Below the pieces are notes generated by a model that worked only from the letters and a program-made list of their open reading frames with translations, had not been told where the DNA came from and did not search any database. Below are positions 7,231 through 15,974 of a DNA stretch of 64,000 bases, piece by piece (the stretch's first letter is position 1; each line of letters opens with the position of its first letter). This stretch comes from a virus: the IMG/VR virus record IMGVR_UViG_3300027832_000009, positions 23,336 through 87,335 of that record; one strand, written 5' to 3'. Made by a program: the position numbers and the translations under genes.

Positions 7231-8102
7231 GCGTCTGCCCCTGTAATGAATTTGAACCTGCTATCCGACCCCGCGGTTGCGAGCGTCTGCAATGTACCAT
7301 TTGTTCGGTGGTCTGCACCGTATCGGTACCGGTGGCCGGACCAGCGTACCGGTGCCACCGGAGTACCGCCAGGCAGTAAAGCGATTTTGTACACCTCGTT
7401 ACTGAACCAGCTATTGTACATTCGGATCTCTTCCGTCACCGCCTCATCTGCCCACCTAAACACCCGCTGCAGTGTTTTACCCTCCAACGAGTCGCGGTCT
7501 TGGTAGTACTGCCGACTTATACAGCTCGCAGCGGCTGCAAATGGTACCACGAAAATTGCAGAGACATCTCGCTCTAACAATTTGCGACTATTGCTTATCC
7601 CCTTCCAGTCCACCCTGTGGAATACACCGTCACGAAACCGCACAGGTACTACAGCTATAGACATCATATGCAACCATACAAGCAGTTGCTGAAACGACGC
7701 AGGTGTTTTTCTGGTATCGCTATACTCCTGCCTCTGTGCCGCAACCCTTCGGTAGTACCTGTCTTCAAACACGAGAAGGTTACGTAACAACTCAGATCTA
7801 ATGCGTCCAACATCTTCAGGAAGTAGGTAGTTGTGGATCTCTAATTCGGTGCTTATTACACTGTCTAAATTTTTTGACTTACTGAGTCCAGGGTGTACTG
7901 TGTAACTACGTACAAGTTCCCCTTTGTATTTACTAAACATCATAACACCACACACCAACGACTCGATCTCCCCCGTGATTCGACTGTACCTTCCGCCAGT
8001 TGCGGGCTCGCCTTTGCAGTCGGCAGACCACCCTTTGCGTAAAGGGTTAATCTTGACTTGCGTGGCGTACACTACAGGCTTGATACTGCTTGTTATCTGC
8101 AC
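7197..8102 (-). CDS. Paralogue family member 3
   Basis: A 301-residue protein, start taken at the GTG at 8102 because GAGAGGGG lies just upstream and member 4 begins at the equivalent GTG. The stop of member 4 (TGA at 8104-8106) is immediately before this start, so the two are coupled. Conserved parts are EIRMYNSWFSNEVYKIALL and YGADHRTNGTLQTLA. It is clearly closer to member 4 than to members 1 and 2, including at the DNA level around the start, which points to a recent duplication. Confidence 0.75.
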   Translation of the reverse strand: MQITSSIKPVVYATQVKINPLRKGWSADCKGEPATGGRYSRITGEIESLVCGVMMFSKYKGELVRSYTVHPGLSKSKNLDSVISTELEIHNYLLPEDVGRIRSELLRNLLVFEDRYYRRVAAQRQEYSDTRKTPASFQQLLVWLHMMSIAVVPVRFRDGVFHRVDWKGISNSRKLLERDVSAIFVVPFAAAASCISRQYYQDRDSLEGKTLQRVFRWADEAVTEEIRMYNSWFSNEVYKIALLPGGTPVAPVRWSGHRYRYGADHRTNGTLQTLATAGSDSRFKFITGADACDLLASQPSH

Positions 8103-8103
8103 A

Positions 8104-8985
8104 TCACACCCCCTCTCTACGTGTAATGAATTTGAACCTATAATCTGCCGCAGTGGCTGCGAGTATCTGCAGTGCGCCATTCGTTCGGTGGTCTGCACCA
8201 TATAGGTGGCCGGACCCCCATAACGTGCTTGTCCCCCCCGACGTACCGTCGGGCAGTAAAGCGATTTTGTACACCTCGTTACTGAGCCAGCTATTGAACA
8301 TTCGGATCTCTTCCGTCACCACCTTACCCGCCCAATTATACACATGCGTCAGGTTTTTACCCTCCAGAGATCCCCGGTCTCGGTAGTACTGCCGACCTAG
8401 ACAGTCCTCAGCGGTATCAAATGACACCAAGAAAATTGCAGAGACATCTCGCTCTACCAATTTGCCTTGGTTGCTTATCCCTCGCCAGTCTACCTTGTGG
8501 AATACACCGTTACGCAACCGCACAGGTACTACAGCTACAAACATCATATCCAGCCATGCAAGCAGCTGGTGAAACGACGCAGGTGTTTTTCTGGTATCTC
8601 TATACTCCTGCCGCTGCGCCGCGACCATTCGGCAGTATCTGTCTTCAGTCATAAGGAGTTTACTTAACAACTCGAGGCGTCTAGTAATCTGATAACTGTC
8701 AGGCTGGTAGATGTGGGCCGCTAATTTAGCGTCTATTACAATATCTAGAGTGTCTACCTTAGGGCGTCTACTGTTTACGCTGCGATTCGATAAACATGCC
8801 CTGCTGTATTTACTAAACGACAGGATATCACACACCAACGACTCGATCTGCCCCGTGATTCGATTGTACCGGTTGCCGCACACTACAGGGTCACCCTCGC
8901 CGTCGCTACCCAGCCTTTTAGGAAAAGGGTTACTCTTGACTTGCGTGGCGTACATTACAGGCTTGACGCTGCTCGTTATCTGCAC
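8104..8985 (-). CDS. Paralogue family member 4
   Basis: A 293-residue protein from the GTG at 8985, behind AGAGGGG. The leader and first 25 codons are nearly the same as in member 3 (bases 8943-9009 resemble 8054-8125). It contains EIRMFNSWLSNEVYKIALL and YGADHRTNGALQIL. It is the first gene of the four-gene run, downstream of the terminator at 9034-9059. No function can be assigned. Confidence 0.75.
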   Translation of the reverse strand: MQITSSVKPVMYATQVKSNPFPKRLGSDGEGDPVVCGNRYNRITGQIESLVCDILSFSKYSRACLSNRSVNSRRPKVDTLDIVIDAKLAAHIYQPDSYQITRRLELLSKLLMTEDRYCRMVAAQRQEYRDTRKTPASFHQLLAWLDMMFVAVVPVRLRNGVFHKVDWRGISNQGKLVERDVSAIFLVSFDTAEDCLGRQYYRDRGSLEGKNLTHVYNWAGKVVTEEIRMFNSWLSNEVYKIALLPDGTSGGTSTLWGSGHLYGADHRTNGALQILAATAADYRFKFITRREGV

Positions 8986-9033
8986 ATCACACCCCTCTCT
9001 ACGTGTAAAAGAGCACAACCCTAGAACACAAAT

Positions 9034-9059
9034 AGCCCACACTCGTATGAGTGTGGGCT
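9034..9059 (-). terminator. Hairpin terminator
   Basis: A perfect 11-bp stem (AGCCCACACTC / GAGTGTGGGCT) with a four-base loop lies just after the ThyX gene. The U-tract is weak on the minus strand (ATTTGTGTTCT), while an AT-rich stretch follows on the plus strand, so it may act in both directions. Confidence 0.7.
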
Positions 9060-9091
9060 ACAAATTCTTTTCTTTAGCTATCAGCTGATAC

Positions 9092-10039
9092 CTACGCCCA
9101 TAGCTCGTCGGTCACAGGCCGGTCAGTCGCCTCATTAGAGATCAGCTTCCTTAACTGCTGCCAACCATGCTCGAAATTACCTGACGCTGCCGCTGCTGCT
9201 TTGTAGCCTTCTAGCGTCGTACAATCTACATTGATGCACTTGGCGGCATGCTCGAGCGCACTTGCGTGCTTAGGTGTATCGGCAACAAGTCTGTCATACA
9301 GATCCAGATCTTTCGCTGGCGCCCTGCTACCGTTATGTGTCAAATACGACACACGAGCGCACCGCGCAGCGGACACCTTCGGTAAGTCGATATAGTCTAT
9401 GTCCCAGTCCTCGACCTTGTCTATGAACGGTAGATGCCAGTCACCAATATGGAGTTGCGAGACCCTCCCCGCTGCCTGATTAGCAGACATACATTCGCGA
9501 ATAAGACCAGCCAGTATCTGGATATGCGGCTCTGCTTTCTCGTGGCAGCGTAATGCGAACAGGTTCGCAAATGAGCTGGTGGTTCCTGAGAGGACCACAG
9601 TGATCCACATCCACGGCTCCAGCAGCCTGTTAGGGATCTGTTTGTGTAGGCCGAGCTTCAGCATCGCCCACGCAACAGCGATCACGAAAAGTCGCAGAGT
9701 GAGCCACAGCCGTCTGCAAACCCAGATTCTCAGTGCAGAAACTTGGGAGTAGGCCTGCATACCTTGCTGAGCCGCCCCCCAATAAACCGGTACAACCGGA
9801 TCCCTATAAACGTCACGAAGCATCTGCCGCACAGGGATGGCTCGGGACGATGCGGAGTTACGTGAGTTTCTGCGGTGAGTCAACAGCTCGCTGTGGATGA
9901 ACCGATTATACCGGATCTCAAGTGTTGTTAGACGGCTTCCGTTTGGGTGCCGACTGTCGGCCAGTACTCGACACCTTATTCCTGACGCTTCGTCGTTTCG
10001 CTGTGTCGCCTCGCTGCTTATCTGTGTCATGCTTCTCAT
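9092..10039 (-). CDS. thyX: Flavin-dependent thymidylate synthase (ThyX)
   Basis: Makes dTMP from dUMP using FAD, methylene-tetrahydrofolate and NADPH. The signature RHRxxSxNxxSxR is present as THRRNSRNSASSR (about residues 54-66), with the first arginine replaced by threonine, as in many phage versions. GLHKQIPNRLLEP, then SSFANLFALRCHEKAEPHI, match the ThyX core that binds FAD and dUMP. At 315 residues it is longer than usual (200-250) because of an extended C-terminal part. The start is uncertain: ATGs at 10039 and 10030 both lack strong sites and overlap the previous gene by over 100 bases. It implies that the phage boosts thymidylate supply during replication. Confidence 0.9.
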   Translation of the reverse strand: MRSMTQISSEATQRNDEASGIRCRVLADSRHPNGSRLTTLEIRYNRFIHSELLTHRRNSRNSASSRAIPVRQMLRDVYRDPVVPVYWGAAQQGMQAYSQVSALRIWVCRRLWLTLRLFVIAVAWAMLKLGLHKQIPNRLLEPWMWITVVLSGTTSSFANLFALRCHEKAEPHIQILAGLIRECMSANQAAGRVSQLHIGDWHLPFIDKVEDWDIDYIDLPKVSAARCARVSYLTHNGSRAPAKDLDLYDRLVADTPKHASALEHAAKCINVDCTTLEGYKAAAAASGNFEHGWQQLRKLISNEATDRPVTDELWA

Positions 10040-10382
10040 GCTTCTGCTTTGCTTTCCCTACTACCTGTGCCTCAATGACATTGAACGTAGACCGTACACC
10101 GTAAAACTCCTGCAACAATATCTGCGTGTAGTGAATCACCTTCTTGAGATCTGTGATACCACCCTCTACGCCGCCTTTCTTTCCGTGCCTCGTGATGTAC
10201 TTGACAACCTCGAACTCGATACCTCCCAAGTTGTTTGCCAACGAGTACGTCACAGGCTCAATACCACATCCCTTGTAGTGGCTACCACCCTGCTGGATCT
10301 CCAGCACACCCTGCTGACGTGCCGCCTTTGCGATTTCCCGTTTCACACGACTAACACGACACACTGAAGCTGAATTAGGCAT
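9918..10382 (-). CDS. DUF3310 family phage protein
   Basis: A 154-residue protein from the ATG at 10382. Residues 32-92, including HYKGCGIEPVTYSLANNLG and FEVVKYITRHGKKGGVEGG, match DUF3310 (PF11753), a small phage domain often found near nucleotide metabolism genes. The remaining tail is basic and low in complexity (KQKHEKHDTDKQRGD, RQSAPKRKPSNN) and overlaps the ThyX gene. A structured repeat lies 20 bases ahead of the ATG. Function of the family is unknown. Confidence 0.8.
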   Translation of the reverse strand: MPNSASVCRVSRVKREIAKAARQQGVLEIQQGGSHYKGCGIEPVTYSLANNLGGIEFEVVKYITRHGKKGGVEGGITDLKKVIHYTQILLQEFYGVRSTFNVIEAQVVGKAKQKHEKHDTDKQRGDTAKRRSVRNKVSSTGRQSAPKRKPSNNT

Positions 10383-10401
10383 ATCTGCGAACCTGTTGAT
10401 G

Positions 10402-10440
10402 TCCTGCTGTGAACCAGCAGGGTTGTGATTGTTATGAGTG
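10402..10440 (-). repeat. Diverged family-A structured repeat in the DUF3310 leader
   Basis: Plus-strand CCTGC, TGTGAACCA, GCAGG, GTTGTGATTG. The five-pair outer helix is perfect; the short helix (CCA against GTG) is not kept. The trailing GATTG and GTTATGAGTGAG match the spacer of the left-end array. It ends 20 bases before the DUF3310 ATG. Confidence 0.75.
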
Positions 10441-10469
10441 AGAGGACCCCCGGAAACCGAGGGTCCTCT
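10441..10469 (-). terminator. Strong hairpin, possible terminator
   Basis: AGAGGACCC and GGGTCCTCT pair, extended by CCG/CGG with a short loop. There is no T-run on either side, so termination would need to be factor-assisted. It separates the virion block from the DUF3310 leader. Confidence 0.5.
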
Positions 10470-10551
10470 ACTGAGCGCAGGGCCACAGATCTTCGCTGAC
10501 TAGACGGTTTATCAGCTAAACCTGCGACCCGCGAATTCGCACAAAGACCTA

Positions 10552-11340
10552 CTACTCCCCATATGGGCCGGTTGGTCCTGTCGCTCCGTCTGGGCTGCTT
10601 GGCGACACAGGCTCAACCACAACAGGCTCAACCACAACAGGCTCAACCACAACAGGCTCAACCTCTGGCTCAACCACAGTAGGCTCAACCACAGCAGGCT
10701 CAACCGCCTCTGGTGCCGCTGGTAGAGTGGCAAACAGCGGACTTGCTGTCTCGCTGAATGACTTGACCGTGCCTACACCATCCGGACCCAGCGGCGCAAC
10801 ATCGTCGATCGCCACAAACTCCGTAATGCTCGGGTGTGATCTGTTCCCGGCGTCGTCGATGTAGCTCAAGGTTATTGTGTACGCCGTGTCTTGCAACACG
10901 GAGAATTGCACAACCTGGTCTGCCAGGGCTGGAACCTTAACAACGAGTGGCTCAGCGTTAGCCTGACTGATAGTCACCTGCTGGATAACCACATCCGAGT
11001 CCGTCAGACGTGGGTCAGCCAGCGTCAGCTGCTTATTGATGTAGGACATAAACTCGCTCTCCGAAATAACGTCAATCTCTGATATTTCTGGCGGTACCAC
11101 AAGGTGCCGCCACACTAATTTCCGCAAATTTTCTTGCGACTTCCTCAAACCTTCTGACTGCGTCATCAATGACGCAGCCGCGCTGAACGTGAACTGCCGC
11201 AGCTCTCGCAACGTGTCCATTTGCACCAGCACCAGTTGCTGCAGCTCAGCCACCTTTAACAGAACTGCCGCAATATCCGGTGCTGGTGCCACTGGCTTTG
11301 ATGTTCCGAATAATCTGCCAAATATACTGCGACCAACCAT
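10552..11340 (-). CDS. Putative virion protein with Ig-like region and VEP repeats
   Basis: A 262-residue protein; ATG at 11340 with GTGGAG upstream. Residues 1-85 hold leucine-rich helical segments suggesting a coiled coil (VAELQQLVLVQMDTLRELRQ). Residues 110-195 have a beta-rich segment (AYTITLSYIDDAGNRSHPS) like a small Ig-like domain. The C-terminus is a run of VVEPVVVEP repeats then GATGPTGPYGE, which has a collagen-like G-x-x pattern. Such architecture is common in phage surface fibres or decoration proteins. The placement downstream of the portal supports a virion role, but the exact one is unknown. Confidence 0.6.
   Translation of the reverse strand: MVGRSIFGRLFGTSKPVAPAPDIAAVLLKVAELQQLVLVQMDTLRELRQFTFSAAASLMTQSEGLRKSQENLRKLVWRHLVVPPEISEIDVISESEFMSYINKQLTLADPRLTDSDVVIQQVTISQANAEPLVVKVPALADQVVQFSVLQDTAYTITLSYIDDAGNRSHPSITEFVAIDDVAPLGPDGVGTVKSFSETASPLFATLPAAPEAVEPAVVEPTVVEPEVEPVVVEPVVVEPVVVEPVSPSSPDGATGPTGPYGE
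10608..10704 (-). repeat. Tandem 15-bp coding repeat (VEPVV)
   Basis: The unit GGCTCAACCACAACA is repeated about four times, followed by degenerate copies. It encodes proline-glutamate-valine repeats in the gene at 10552-11340 and is probably length-variable. Confidence 0.8.
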
Positions 11341-11395
11341 GGTTGGCAATCTCCACTGACCAGTTAAAAAAAACAGCAAAACAAAATGGGCGTTA

Positions 11396-11788
11396 CTACG
11401 GTGTCTCGCCGTGGACGTCCACCGCTTTTGCCCGCCTCTCGAGCATGGTGCTCTCACCACCGTCGTTGCCCCTGCCGGTATTAACGCTAGCAGACAACCT
11501 GTCTGTAAGCGCACTGATTGCAACAGGTTCGACCTCGCGATCGAACTGGATTGTCACCATAAAATAGTCGGTGTTGTGGTCCCTCGTCAGCACGATCCCT
11601 GAAATTGCTGGTGAGATGCTGGCCGTGGAAACCGCGTCATCCACAAGCTCAGCAATTCCTCGCATCAACTTCCCGAGTACGCCAGCAGCAGCTGCTGCGA
11701 CACCAACCTCTCGCAGGGCAGCCTCAGTCGACTCGCCCTGCTCTATCTGCACCTTCGTAGATACTTCGTCTTTTGTTGTTGTGACCAT
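11396..11788 (-). CDS. Hypothetical protein
   Basis: A 130-residue protein, ATG at 11788 behind AGGGGA. Residues 25-60 are alanine and valine rich and likely helical; residues 60-95 (ISGIVLTRDHNTDYFMVTIQ) look beta-stranded. No family was recognised. It lies in the run of small genes downstream of the portal. Confidence 0.7.
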   Translation of the reverse strand: MVTTTKDEVSTKVQIEQGESTEAALREVGVAAAAAGVLGKLMRGIAELVDDAVSTASISPAISGIVLTRDHNTDYFMVTIQFDREVEPVAISALTDRLSASVNTGRGNDGGESTMLERRAKAVDVHGETP

Positions 11789-11817
11789 TTGATCCCCTAT
11801 TAACTGCTGTCTGTGGT

Positions 11818-12105
11818 TTACTCTTCTTGACCAATTTTAGCGATAGCCGCAGCTACCGCCGTGTACACCAGCACATCGTCGGCACGTAATGCCAGCATGC
11901 TTGACTCGTACTCTGTGTCCTCTAACTCCAGCATCCCCTGCACAATCTCTTGTGCTATCTCCTCCACCTGCTGCTCGGTCCGCAGCTGCTCCGGCATCGC
12001 TACCTCCAGAGGTCGGATATTAAACGCTTTCACCAGATTCTGCGACACATCCCCAAACTGGTCTCTCAACCGTTGGCGGTAACTAGACTGGTCGTCTTGA
12101 CTCAT
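11818..12105 (-). CDS. Small hypothetical protein
   Basis: A 95-residue acidic helical protein with glutamate-rich segments (EQQVEEIAQEIVQGMLELED). Its ATG overlaps the TGA of the glycosyltransferase gene (ATGA), so the two are translated together. No domain was recognised. Confidence 0.75.
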   Translation of the reverse strand: MSQDDQSSYRQRLRDQFGDVSQNLVKAFNIRPLEVAMPEQLRTEQQVEEIAQEIVQGMLELEDTEYESSMLALRADDVLVYTAVAAAIAKIGQEE

Positions 12106-12926
12106 AGCTCTACTCCAGCTTCAAATCTCTTAACCTTGTCCGCCATGGCGTATGGCGGAGACACATTCAACCCTATCCTAACAACACGCTGATTTAAGCT
12201 CCACCGTTTACCTGGTCGGACCAGCGACGTCACGCCAATGTGCTGGCAGATTCCTGGGTTTATCACACCTACCCACAGCCCTGCGGCTGCGGCCGAATTA
12301 CGCAACAGGTCGTCAAATCGCTTCGTTACGTTTGGTGGCTGCTTCAAAAAATTCGCCTGCTCGTACACCCGCCTGCTCACATACAGACACTGCGCGGTAA
12401 TACCCGACGACACAGCTCCCTGCGTGTGACCCTTGTGAAAACTTTTACCGAGCTTCACACCAGCCAACACACCGAGAGGGTTGCTGTTACCCCAGCTGTT
12501 CACTATTTGCAAAAGTTGAGTATACCACTCCACCTTTAATAGAATGTCATCCTGCAGCAGGATTACCCCCTCCGCCTCGGTTGTCTCAAACAACCTTCGC
12601 AATACATGACAAGAGGCTTTCACTACACCCATGGGTTGCTTACTTACACTAACAGATACCCTATCTGCCAACGGTGTCAGCTTCCTGTTACCTGCTGGCA
12701 ACACAGAGAAGCCGTAACCGCTCCACTTGCTGATCTTGGGCCAGTCATACTTAACCTCTAAAAGTGGGCCTCTGCCGTAGTAAGCCTTCGCCGATGCATC
12801 TGTGCTGCAATCATCATGCACCATTACCCTCACGTCTGCCGGTAACTGCGTAGCACTCAGCGACCGTAACGTGATGTCGAGATACCCTGCTCTATTTCTA
12901 GTCAGTACACAAATTGGTGGTTGCAT
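12102..12926 (-). CDS. Glycosyltransferase, family 2-like (GT-A)
   Basis: A 274-residue protein. PICVLTRNRAGYLDITLRSL at the N-terminus is the nucleotide-sugar-binding beginning of GT-A enzymes, VHDDCSTDAS (residues 36-45) is the usual acidic donor-binding loop, and ILLQDDILL (122-130) supplies a second aspartate pair in the place of the DxD motif. It sits between the portal and small virion-type genes, so its target may be a capsid protein, though DNA base glycosylation is an alternative. It overlaps the downstream gene by ATGA. Confidence 0.75.
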   Translation of the reverse strand: MQPPICVLTRNRAGYLDITLRSLSATQLPADVRVMVHDDCSTDASAKAYYGRGPLLEVKYDWPKISKWSGYGFSVLPAGNRKLTPLADRVSVSVSKQPMGVVKASCHVLRRLFETTEAEGVILLQDDILLKVEWYTQLLQIVNSWGNSNPLGVLAGVKLGKSFHKGHTQGAVSSGITAQCLYVSRRVYEQANFLKQPPNVTKRFDDLLRNSAAAAGLWVGVINPGICQHIGVTSLVRPGKRWSLNQRVVRIGLNVSPPYAMADKVKRFEAGVEL

Positions 12927-12944
12927 TATTTGCGGACCTATGCC

Positions 12945-14933
12945 CTACATTGCTGCTGGTGCTGGTGCTTGCTGCTGTTGCTGCATCAGCATATCGCCAC
13001 CTTGGAGCCTCGCCTGATTTCGCATCTCATCCAGTTGCGATTTAACCAAGTCTGCCATGACTGGGTTCTCTTTCCTCAGCTGGATCAGATAACTCTTCCT
13101 CTGACTCTCAGGCATTGTCATCGCCTGCTGAGCCAGTGTAGTAGCCTGAGATACCATCTCTTCTACTGTAGTTGGCTGGTTCGGTGTCGGTAGCTGCTGG
13201 GCAGCGAATTGCTGAGATGCCCCTCCCGGGGCGGCACCCGCCGGCGCAGCTCCACCAGCGGCAGGTGCAGCTGGTGCTCCGCCGCCAGGCATTGCTCCCG
13301 GCATTCCCTGCATCATTGGCATCTGCCCTGGCATCCCCGGCATAGGTGGCGGAGGGGCGCCACCGGCTGGCTGGCCTTGTACCGCAGTTGCCTCCATTGA
13401 TGCAGCCTGATCCATCTCCTTCTGCTGCTTTTCCGTCTCCTCTGCAACTATTCGCTCTTCCTCCAGCTTCAGCCGTTCTTCTTCTGCGAAGTCTGCACCC
13501 ACAGAGGCCATACCCGTTGTGCGACTCATCTGGCCGCCCATCATCAGTTGAAGTTTCGCCATCTGTCGATTCAGGTCATCCGCATGGGTAACCTTGGTCA
13601 GGCGAGCAGTAACCGGCTGCCAGTTAAAGATCTCACCAACTCGCTGCACTATATGAGCGAGCTGCTTATTCAGTGCGTTTACCAGGCTGGACCAGTATGC
13701 CTCGAACAGCCGCAGCGCCGCGGGTGCTGCCTGCATGCTCATCGAACCTTTGTACATTTCTACCGGGATACCAATGGCTGTCAGCAGCGTATCCATACCG
13801 AGCTCTAGTAGCTCCTTCGGAGCCAGTTGCGTAGCATCCCCACCCAGCGCGTGATACTCGATCGGCGAGGGTAGGACATTCCACTCTGTCGGGTTAGCCC
13901 TGCGCCGCTTGATCATGGACCGGACACGGGAGCTAAAGTCGCCCATGTTCAGCATTATTACAGGGTCGTTAAGGTCTCCCCCATCCCCACTGCTACCTTT
14001 ACGCGGGGCAGGTGTGATCACTCGAAACGGGATAATGTAATCTAACGCCAGAGCTTCATTGTAGGCGTGCAGCAGCTGGACGTACCAAGCCTGCCTGAAG
14101 TTAGCCAGAACTCTACTTATTCCCCATCCGTGACTACGGATACCGGCGAGCGGCTGCTCTTTCATGTGGTACACGACATCCTTATCGAACCACAAGTGCT
14201 GATTGTTCTTTACAGCGTCCACAACTTCCCAATTTGCCCGCTCAAGCTGAAACAGCTCTCCGCGACGCAGCTGGGATCTGTAGTCTTCTGGTATCTTCCA
14301 GATGTAAGCACTCTGACCTGTCAGCTGGTCGTAGCAAATCGCCATCTCGTGTGGGGACCATCGCTTTACAACGACATCGCCAGTAACCCCGGCCCTTCTG
14401 TCAATATGCCGCCAGTCACCCGAGTATCCGCACTGCTTGCAGGTGGCATTAAATTTGAATCCGTTGAAGCTATACCCGAATGACGAACTGTTCGCGATCT
14501 TGTTCAGCGGGCTCTCGAAGCCACATTTTCGGCAGGCGAGGTATCGCTTGAATGGCATCAACACAGACGTGAATGAATTACCGTAGGTCAGGTAATCCAG
14601 CCCGATCGTAAGCAGTAGCTCGCGGATACCGAGTTTGTCTTCAAGAAAGTCTATGTACTGCTGCTTTTCTTGTTTACCAAGTCGCTGCGCACCGTCCCCA
14701 TCAGACTTCGCAACAATCTCCACTTCCGTGATAAAGTAAGCGACAATCCTGGAGATCGCCGAGCGGTAAACACCGCTGGCATTGATGATAAACTCGGTCC
14801 AGCGGTTGGCCTCATCTATTGTGGATGGCATAGCCATCGAAGAGAAACTCATGAAGGGGTCGGCAAACTGGTGCGGGTCTTTACCCGACCACATGCCGCT
14901 GGAGATCATTGAGTCTAGGCCGGGAGCAGCCAT
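12945..14933 (-). CDS. Phage portal protein
   Basis: A 662-residue protein of the dodecameric portal type, which forms the DNA entry channel and docks the terminase. Support: length, the N-terminal helical pattern with RWTEFIINASGVYRSAISR, GLDYLTYGNSFTSVLMP, and the later GIPVEMYKGSMSMQAAPAALRLFEAYW region that corresponds to the stem/wing section. An insertion with CRKCGF and CKQCGYSG gives a four-cysteine zinc site, known in some phage portals. From about residue 470 the chain is helical and then very rich in Met, Pro, Gly, Ala and Gln, with MPGMPGQMPMMQGMPG. The terminase gene is 38 kb away on the other strand, an unusual separation. Confidence 0.85.
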   Translation of the reverse strand: MAAPGLDSMISSGMWSGKDPHQFADPFMSFSSMAMPSTIDEANRWTEFIINASGVYRSAISRIVAYFITEVEIVAKSDGDGAQRLGKQEKQQYIDFLEDKLGIRELLLTIGLDYLTYGNSFTSVLMPFKRYLACRKCGFESPLNKIANSSSFGYSFNGFKFNATCKQCGYSGDWRHIDRRAGVTGDVVVKRWSPHEMAICYDQLTGQSAYIWKIPEDYRSQLRRGELFQLERANWEVVDAVKNNQHLWFDKDVVYHMKEQPLAGIRSHGWGISRVLANFRQAWYVQLLHAYNEALALDYIIPFRVITPAPRKGSSGDGGDLNDPVIMLNMGDFSSRVRSMIKRRRANPTEWNVLPSPIEYHALGGDATQLAPKELLELGMDTLLTAIGIPVEMYKGSMSMQAAPAALRLFEAYWSSLVNALNKQLAHIVQRVGEIFNWQPVTARLTKVTHADDLNRQMAKLQLMMGGQMSRTTGMASVGADFAEEERLKLEEERIVAEETEKQQKEMDQAASMEATAVQGQPAGGAPPPPMPGMPGQMPMMQGMPGAMPGGGAPAAPAAGGAAPAGAAPGGASQQFAAQQLPTPNQPTTVEEMVSQATTLAQQAMTMPESQRKSYLIQLRKENPVMADLVKSQLDEMRNQARLQGGDMLMQQQQQAPAPAAM

Positions 14934-14950
14934 ACCATCACCATCCGCCT

Positions 14951-14964
14951 TGGTTATTAATAAC
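14951..14964. promoter_or_regulatory. Palindrome GTTATTAATAAC, copy 1
   Basis: GTTATTAATAAC (14953-14964) with one extra flanking TG. The same core, in a perfect 18-bp palindrome, recurs at 30766 and 47085, always just after a minus-strand coding region or ahead of one. Here it is between the small gene ending at 14970 and the portal start. Confidence 0.5.
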
Positions 14965-14969
14965 GAACT

Positions 14970-15140
14970 TTAAGCCTGGCGGGTCTGACGAGCTGCTGTT
15001 GCGAGCCGCTTCACAGTATCACCATCCAATGTTTCTTCCCGCTTCGCTGTCTCCATTAGCGGTATGGCTACCAACTTTTTCTGCATTTCAACAGATGTCG
15101 GCAAAGTTGTTGCCTCGCTGACTACGCCTCTCTTCTCCAT
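14970..15140 (-). CDS. Small hypothetical protein upstream of portal
   Basis: A 56-residue highly charged protein (MEKRGVVSEATTLP at the start, RQTRQA at the end). The ATG at 15140 is 2 bases past the TAA of the preceding gene and has GGGAG upstream. It is probably helical. No family was recognised. Confidence 0.65.
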   Translation of the reverse strand: MEKRGVVSEATTLPTSVEMQKKLVAIPLMETAKREETLDGDTVKRLATAARQTRQA

Positions 15141-15142
15141 TA

Positions 15143-15910
15143 TTACTCTCCCGCCTCTGGGTCGCTCACTATAAGTAAGACGCAGTACTCTAGCGTACCG
15201 TGCTTGAATTGTATACCTGTTGTCGCTATTTCCCAGACGTCTGCTGTGCCTACAACATTAACAAAGATACGCGGCTGAGGGCCGCCCTCCTGACCAGTCA
15301 TGTCTGGAAAATAACATACACCAGCATTTCTTGCGTGGTCAACCACAAGAATAAGCATATTACCTTGCCGCAACACTTCGGAGTACTGCGATGTCAGTTT
15401 GCCAAACCCGGCGACTTGGAACAGCACAGATTTTGCTGTTGATGGCGGTGCTTGTATCACTGGTTGTTGCGGTTGTTGTGCAGATCTGCGGCCAGCAACT
15501 AGCGCTTCCAAGTCCACCCGCTGCATATCTGGAATGGGCGGACCTACTGCTGATGTGGGACCTATAGACCCTAGAGGCATTGCTGGGTTACCTTCTTGAA
15601 CACTCAATGGTCGGGATGCAATAGGGTTACCTGTGGTCAGGCTTTGTAGAGCTTGGTGCCTTAAACTCTGCACAGTCACAGATCGCTGCTCCGGTCTACC
15701 CGGGTCGTAGTTGATCGTCATATTGCCCACATCGTGCGGGTCGAACGATTGTGGTACTCCGCCAGGTGTAGCCGGTGGGATGATTACAGTAGCGATTCCC
15801 TTCTTCGGTGCCATGTGCTGCGAGACATGTCTGGTGTCTCCAAGCACCCTCCCATCATCGTCTCTCGCCCACCCCTCGAGCTCATTACTGAATTTTATGT
15901 ACCCTACCAT
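15143..15910 (-). CDS. Hypothetical protein
   Basis: A 255-residue protein from the ATG at 15910 behind AGGA. The first 100 residues and last 80 look folded (VLFQVAGFGKLTSQYSEVL, GNMLILVVDHARNAGVCYF), with a proline/glycine-rich linker between. No domain was recognised. It starts a transcription unit after the terminator at 15926-15965 and leads into the portal gene, so a head-related role is plausible. Confidence 0.7.
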   Translation of the reverse strand: MVGYIKFSNELEGWARDDDGRVLGDTRHVSQHMAPKKGIATVIIPPATPGGVPQSFDPHDVGNMTINYDPGRPEQRSVTVQSLRHQALQSLTTGNPIASRPLSVQEGNPAMPLGSIGPTSAVGPPIPDMQRVDLEALVAGRRSAQQPQQPVIQAPPSTAKSVLFQVAGFGKLTSQYSEVLRQGNMLILVVDHARNAGVCYFPDMTGQEGGPQPRIFVNVVGTADVWEIATTGIQFKHGTLEYCVLLIVSDPEAGE

Positions 15911-15925
15911 GGTCCTGCTCTGCCT

Positions 15926-15965
15926 AAAAAAAAAGAATAATACGGGCCGGACAACTGTCCGGCCC
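15926..15965 (-). terminator. Rho-independent terminator
   Basis: GGGCCGGACA and TGTCCGGCCC form a perfect 10-bp stem with a two-base loop, followed on the minus strand by GTATTATTC and nine T. It ends the transcript through the gene at 15975-16409. Confidence 0.9.
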
Positions 15966-15974
15966 ATATCATAT

